NCBI GenBank assembly: GCA_002352125.1
Contig: DEHU01000207.1
Location: forward strand, 1-8,873
Length of the DNA: 8,873 bases
Reading direction: 5' to 3'
Source of the DNA: Competibacteraceae bacterium UBA2792
GTDB lineage: Bacteria; Pseudomonadota; Gammaproteobacteria; Competibacterales; Competibacteraceae
Positions 6,474 to 8,873 of this stretch are shown one piece after another (the stretch's first letter is position 1; each line of letters starts with the position of its first letter). A program made the translations under genes and the position numbers. The notes beneath the pieces were generated by a model. That model ran no database searches, was not told the origin of the DNA, and saw only the letters and a program-made list of their open reading frames with translations.

Positions 6474-7031
6474 ATGAATTTCACCGATGATGAGTTGGAT
6501 GCAATCGTCGATGACCTATTCGGCGACTTCTTTCTTTTAGACGAAAATGCCGATTGTGCGCGTGGAGGAGGCCCTCCGAGAGAGCCGAGAATCTCTGCGG
6601 GACTTTGGCAGGCGCGCCGCTGGGATGCGATCATACGCAGGTTGCAACAATGGGGTGTTCGCCCTGAAACCATCGGTACCGAGCAACCGCAGGTAATCGC
6701 CAAAGTACCGCCCGTCATTCATCGTAGGCGAGGAGGTGTTCCGCAGCCGAAGCGGTTGACCACTGCTCCGAATCAGCCGGATATTCAGGCCGTCGATCCG
6801 CGATCAGGCCGACCTATCGCTATTGAAGTGGATCGCGATCCCCAGGAATTGGAACGAAAAAAACGAATAGTTACTAAAGTCAATCCAGATGCAAGGGCGG
6901 CATTTGAGTTGATGAATGCCCTCACGGGCCAGCCTATAGAAACCCACGTTTGGGATCCTCTCAAGCGTCGTTTCTCGGTTCATGACGGCGGTGTGCGGCA
7001 GCGTGATGTGCTGGATTTTGAGTGGGTATGA
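6474..7031 (+). CDS. Small two-part protein: acidic N-terminus and alpha/beta C-terminal domain, unknown function
   Basis: The product has 185 residues from the ATG at 6474, 22 bp after the previous gene. Residues 1-28 are acidic and aromatic (TDDELDAIVDDLFGDFFLLDE), and 29-40 form a Gly/Pro linker. A Trp-rich amphipathic helix covers 44-61, and a basic, Pro-rich linker covers 79-100. The C-terminal 85 residues look alpha/beta: PDIQAVDPRSGRPIAIEVD, a charged helix (ELERKKRIVTKV), then NPDARAAFELM and a final strand pair (THVWDPLKRRFSV). The PDI...IEVD spacing faintly recalls the PD-(D/E)xK nuclease core, but the expected Lys is Asp, so I would not call it a nuclease. The pattern 'IE-x-D ... 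DARA-x-F ... TG-x-x-x-x-x-x-xDP' resembles terminal domains I have seen in uncharacterised bacterial proteins. Function is unknown. Confidence 0.78.
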   Translation: MNFTDDELDAIVDDLFGDFFLLDENADCARGGGPPREPRISAGLWQARRWDAIIRRLQQWGVRPETIGTEQPQVIAKVPPVIHRRRGGVPQPKRLTTAPNQPDIQAVDPRSGRPIAIEVDRDPQELERKKRIVTKVNPDARAAFELMNALTGQPIETHVWDPLKRRFSVHDGGVRQRDVLDFEWV

Positions 7032-7095
7032 ATCGTGCAAGTTGGAAGTTGGTTAGTGTGGCATCGCATTTCCCAGCTAAGTAGATGTTCGAACT

Positions 7096-7974
7096 ATGAA
7101 CGCCGTGATTCCTGATTTGAACGTCACCATCAGCCACCCGCGTTGGACGTGCGTGCTGGATCCGACGCTGGCTTTATCGCGCTACGGCTTACCCTTGGTC
7201 AAGCAATTGAACGAGGTGATGGAACTGTGGGTAGGCCGAGAACTTTGGCATATTCTCGATAACACCTATTTCTATTTGGAGCAGCCCGAGTCGCTGCTGC
7301 TGAATCGGTTCGCATCTGCCTCCGAGACGACGGAGGATCGCGCCAGGGTACAGGAAATCGTTTGGGCCTTGCGGGAATGGGAGCGAATCCGCATGGAGAC
7401 GGATCTCTCGGGCCTGAAGTTGTTCTGGATTGGCGACAGGTTGGGCGAATCTTTATTGCCCGCCGAAGCAGACGCGAAAATGATCTGGCGCTACGAAGCC
7501 TTTGCGGAATCCTTGGCCGGCTCGCCGGATGATCGCACGGCCTTCAACGAAGTCCTCTTGACCGCTTTTCGCGACGTGGTTGCGCTGGCCGCCGCGCAAG
7601 GCTCGGCCTTCATCCTGACCCAGTTGCCGGAAGGCGCAACGGCCAGTTCTTCGCCGGTTATCTGCAACGCGCTTGGCGGCTGGGGCGTACCCTGCAAAGC
7701 CATTCCCGCGCAAGATCCCTGGGCTGCTCTGGAGCGCGATTGTTTGCGCCGCCTCGTCGCTCGGGCAGGACTCGTCAAGTGGTTCTGGGCAGGATTGCGT
7801 CTTGTTGTATTGCATTTATTGGTCAACAATACCGCTATTGCATCATCGGATTCAAAAAACGTGTCCTCTGAAGGACCCTTCTTTGCTGAAGAAAGTCTAT
7901 TGGATCTTGCGGAACACCAAAAACCCGCTATTAATTTTTGGCAAAGTGCCCAAGCGTTTTGGTATTCGCTTTAA
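7096..7974 (+). CDS. Unrecognised 292-residue protein
   Basis: I cannot assign a family. The ATG at 7096 is the first usable start after an in-frame TAA at 7078. Its ribosome site is weak (AAGTAG at 7079-7084). The N-terminal half looks helical and Trp/Leu/Glu-rich (EVMELWVGRELWHILDNTYFY at 40-60; EIVWALREWERIRM at 87-100). Residues 155-175 form an Ala-rich helix and a strand (VVALAAAQGSAFILTQLP). Residues 226-243 (LVKWFWAGLRLVVLHLLV) are hydrophobic but contain Lys, Arg and His, so an amphipathic or membrane-surface helix is more likely than a full membrane span. From about 7795 the DNA becomes AT-rich, and the tail (244-292) differs in style from the rest. This could be a recombined C-terminus. 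A frameshift is not evident. The next gene follows after 13 bp, so the two are probably co-transcribed. Confidence 0.8.
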   Translation: MNAVIPDLNVTISHPRWTCVLDPTLALSRYGLPLVKQLNEVMELWVGRELWHILDNTYFYLEQPESLLLNRFASASETTEDRARVQEIVWALREWERIRMETDLSGLKLFWIGDRLGESLLPAEADAKMIWRYEAFAESLAGSPDDRTAFNEVLLTAFRDVVALAAAQGSAFILTQLPEGATASSSPVICNALGGWGVPCKAIPAQDPWAALERDCLRRLVARAGLVKWFWAGLRLVVLHLLVNNTAIASSDSKNVSSEGPFFAEESLLDLAEHQKPAINFWQSAQAFWYSL

Positions 7975-7978
7975 GGGG
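7973..7978 (+). promoter_or_regulatory. Shine-Dalgarno site for the DUF4438 gene
   Basis: AAGGGG overlaps the stop codon of the upstream gene (TAA at 7972-7974) and lies 9 nt before the ATG at 7988. The overlap suggests translational coupling within one transcript. Confidence 0.65.
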
Positions 7979-7987
7979 AACACGTCT

Positions 7988-8873
7988 ATGAGCGCTGCTG
8001 GATTGCTTCGCCGAAATCATCCTCGTATCAATCAGGCCGACCTCGTGATGGTGGTGGTGGCCGGGCAGATTGCCCATCCCATCGGTAGAACCAACCTCTA
8101 CCGCATCGGTCATGATGGCGTCCCGCGCGTGCTGCCCGCTACCGGCGGTATCGTACTCAACCAGCGGATCGGGGATCGTTGCGTAGGGCTGGCTGGGGAC
8201 CACATCGAACCGGGGGTTACGCTGCATAACAATCAACGCGAGGTTGTAGGTCCGCGAAACGGCCCCAATCAAGCGCTGCTGACTTACGCCTGCGTCGGCA
8301 ATCGCGCCGAGGTGATCGGCGGCCCGTGTCGAGGCCAACAGGGTTTGGTGACCGGCAAACACGGCGGCATCAATCATATCCTGGTGGATTTCCCGCCCGA
8401 GGTGCTCGGACGGTTGCAGATCGGCGACCGCGTCCAGATCCGTTCCTGCGGCTTGGGTTTGAGCTTGCTGGATCATCCCGAAATCAAGGTATTTAACTGT
8501 TCCCCGGCCTTGCTCAAGCGCTGGGGACTGCGCGAACAGGACGGCGCGCTCCAAGCGCCCGTCACCCATGCAATACCCGCCGCTATCATGGGCTCCGGAC
8601 TAGGCAAGAACACCGTCTGGGGCGGCGATTACGACATTCAACTGTTCGACGACAGCATCCGCGAGCGCTATCGGCTAGGCAGTTTGCGGTTCGGGGACAT
8701 GGTCGCCATCATTCACGGCGATACCCGCTTCGGTCCCATTTACCGGCAGGGTCGAACCACCATTGGGGTTATCGTTCATGGCGACAGTACGGTGAGCGGT
8801 CATGGGCCGGGTGTGACGGTATTGCTCAGCGGGCCGGCGCAACGGCTACGGCCAATCTACGATCCGCAAGCCA
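7988..8873 (+). CDS. DUF4438 family protein, 3' end cut by the window
   Basis: The frame is open from the ATG at 7988 to the window end and gives 295 residues, close to the family's length of nearly 300, so little is likely missing. Many blocks match DUF4438, whose best known member is the structurally solved but functionally uncharacterised Thermotoga protein TM1086. They include VVAGQIAHPIGR (23-34), RCVGLAGDHIEPGV (64-77), GLVTGKHGGINHILVDFPPE (119-138), IMGSGLGKNTVWGGDYDIQL (200-219), LRFGDMVAII (233-242), and GVIVHGDS with GHGPGVTVLL (260-280). Conserved His, Asp and Gly in GDH and GHGPGV suggest a ligand or active site, but the family's activity is not known to me. No signal peptide is seen. 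It shares a likely operon with the preceding gene, its ribosome site overlapping that stop. Assignment is from memory of the family's conserved blocks. Confidence 0.9.
   Translation, partial: MSAAGLLRRNHPRINQADLVMVVVAGQIAHPIGRTNLYRIGHDGVPRVLPATGGIVLNQRIGDRCVGLAGDHIEPGVTLHNNQREVVGPRNGPNQALLTYACVGNRAEVIGGPCRGQQGLVTGKHGGINHILVDFPPEVLGRLQIGDRVQIRSCGLGLSLLDHPEIKVFNCSPALLKRWGLREQDGALQAPVTHAIPAAIMGSGLGKNTVWGGDYDIQLFDDSIRERYRLGSLRFGDMVAIIHGDTRFGPIYRQGRTTIGVIVHGDSTVSGHGPGVTVLLSGPAQRLRPIYDPQA

Noticed and set aside
5696..6718. Antisense ORF of 340 codons opposite the 364-residue gene
   Set aside because: A GC-driven shadow; it crosses the junction of two + strand genes and shows no recognisable domain or ribosome site.
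7931..8569. Antisense ORF of 212 codons opposite the DUF4438 gene
   Set aside because: The + strand matches many conserved DUF4438 blocks, so the antisense frame is a shadow.
1..8873. Contractile injection system or prophage
   Set aside because: No sheath, tube, spike, baseplate, terminase, capsid or integrase sequence is recognisable, so the idea rests only on the odd mixture of proteins.

Overview
The window is 8.9 kb and densely coding. All supported genes lie on the + strand, with gaps of only 13 to 98 bp and clear Shine-Dalgarno sites before most starts. This suggests one long operon, cut at both ends by the window. Most genes are strongly GC-rich (sampled stretches reach about 70 percent) with G/C-ending codons. 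That fits a high-GC bacterium, perhaps a proteobacterium, but no marker gene fixes the taxon. I see no rRNA, tRNA, CRISPR array, transposase, integrase or phage structural gene, and no convincing terminator.

Layout. (1) 1-162 is the C-terminal end of a gene whose product is a diverged paralogue of the next one. (2) 195-1046 encodes a charge-segregated protein: acidic N-terminus, alanine/valine/arginine amphipathic helices, Arg-rich C-terminus. (3) 1070-2365 encodes a putative zinc metallopeptidase with HEVSH and a downstream E-x-F-A-D motif. (4) 2403-4172 encodes a large helical protein of unknown family with a possible HELQH motif near its end. (5) 4239-5258 encodes an AT-rich protein of three degenerate cadherin-like beta repeats, with no signal peptide. 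(6) 5357-6451 encodes a helical protein of unknown family, preceded by a possible 17-codon leader ORF. (7) 6474-7031 encodes a small protein with an acidic N-terminus and an alpha/beta C-terminal domain. (8) 7096-7974 encodes an unrecognised 292-residue protein. (9) 7988 to the end encodes an almost complete DUF4438 protein. This last is the only gene I can place in a named family with high confidence.

Composition is mosaic. From about 2530 to about 5390, base composition drops to roughly 35-50 percent GC, and both edges of this island fall inside reading frames. A smaller AT-rich stretch covers the 3' end of the 7096-7974 gene.

How the genes may work together is inference. A peptidase, a cadherin-like adhesion or scaffold module, two large helical proteins, a duplicated acidic/Arg-rich protein and a DUF4438 protein sit in one transcription direction. 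No signal peptides are evident, which suggests a cytoplasmic assembly or a set of proteins exported by a non-Sec route. The combination matches no system I can name and is the main point of interest.
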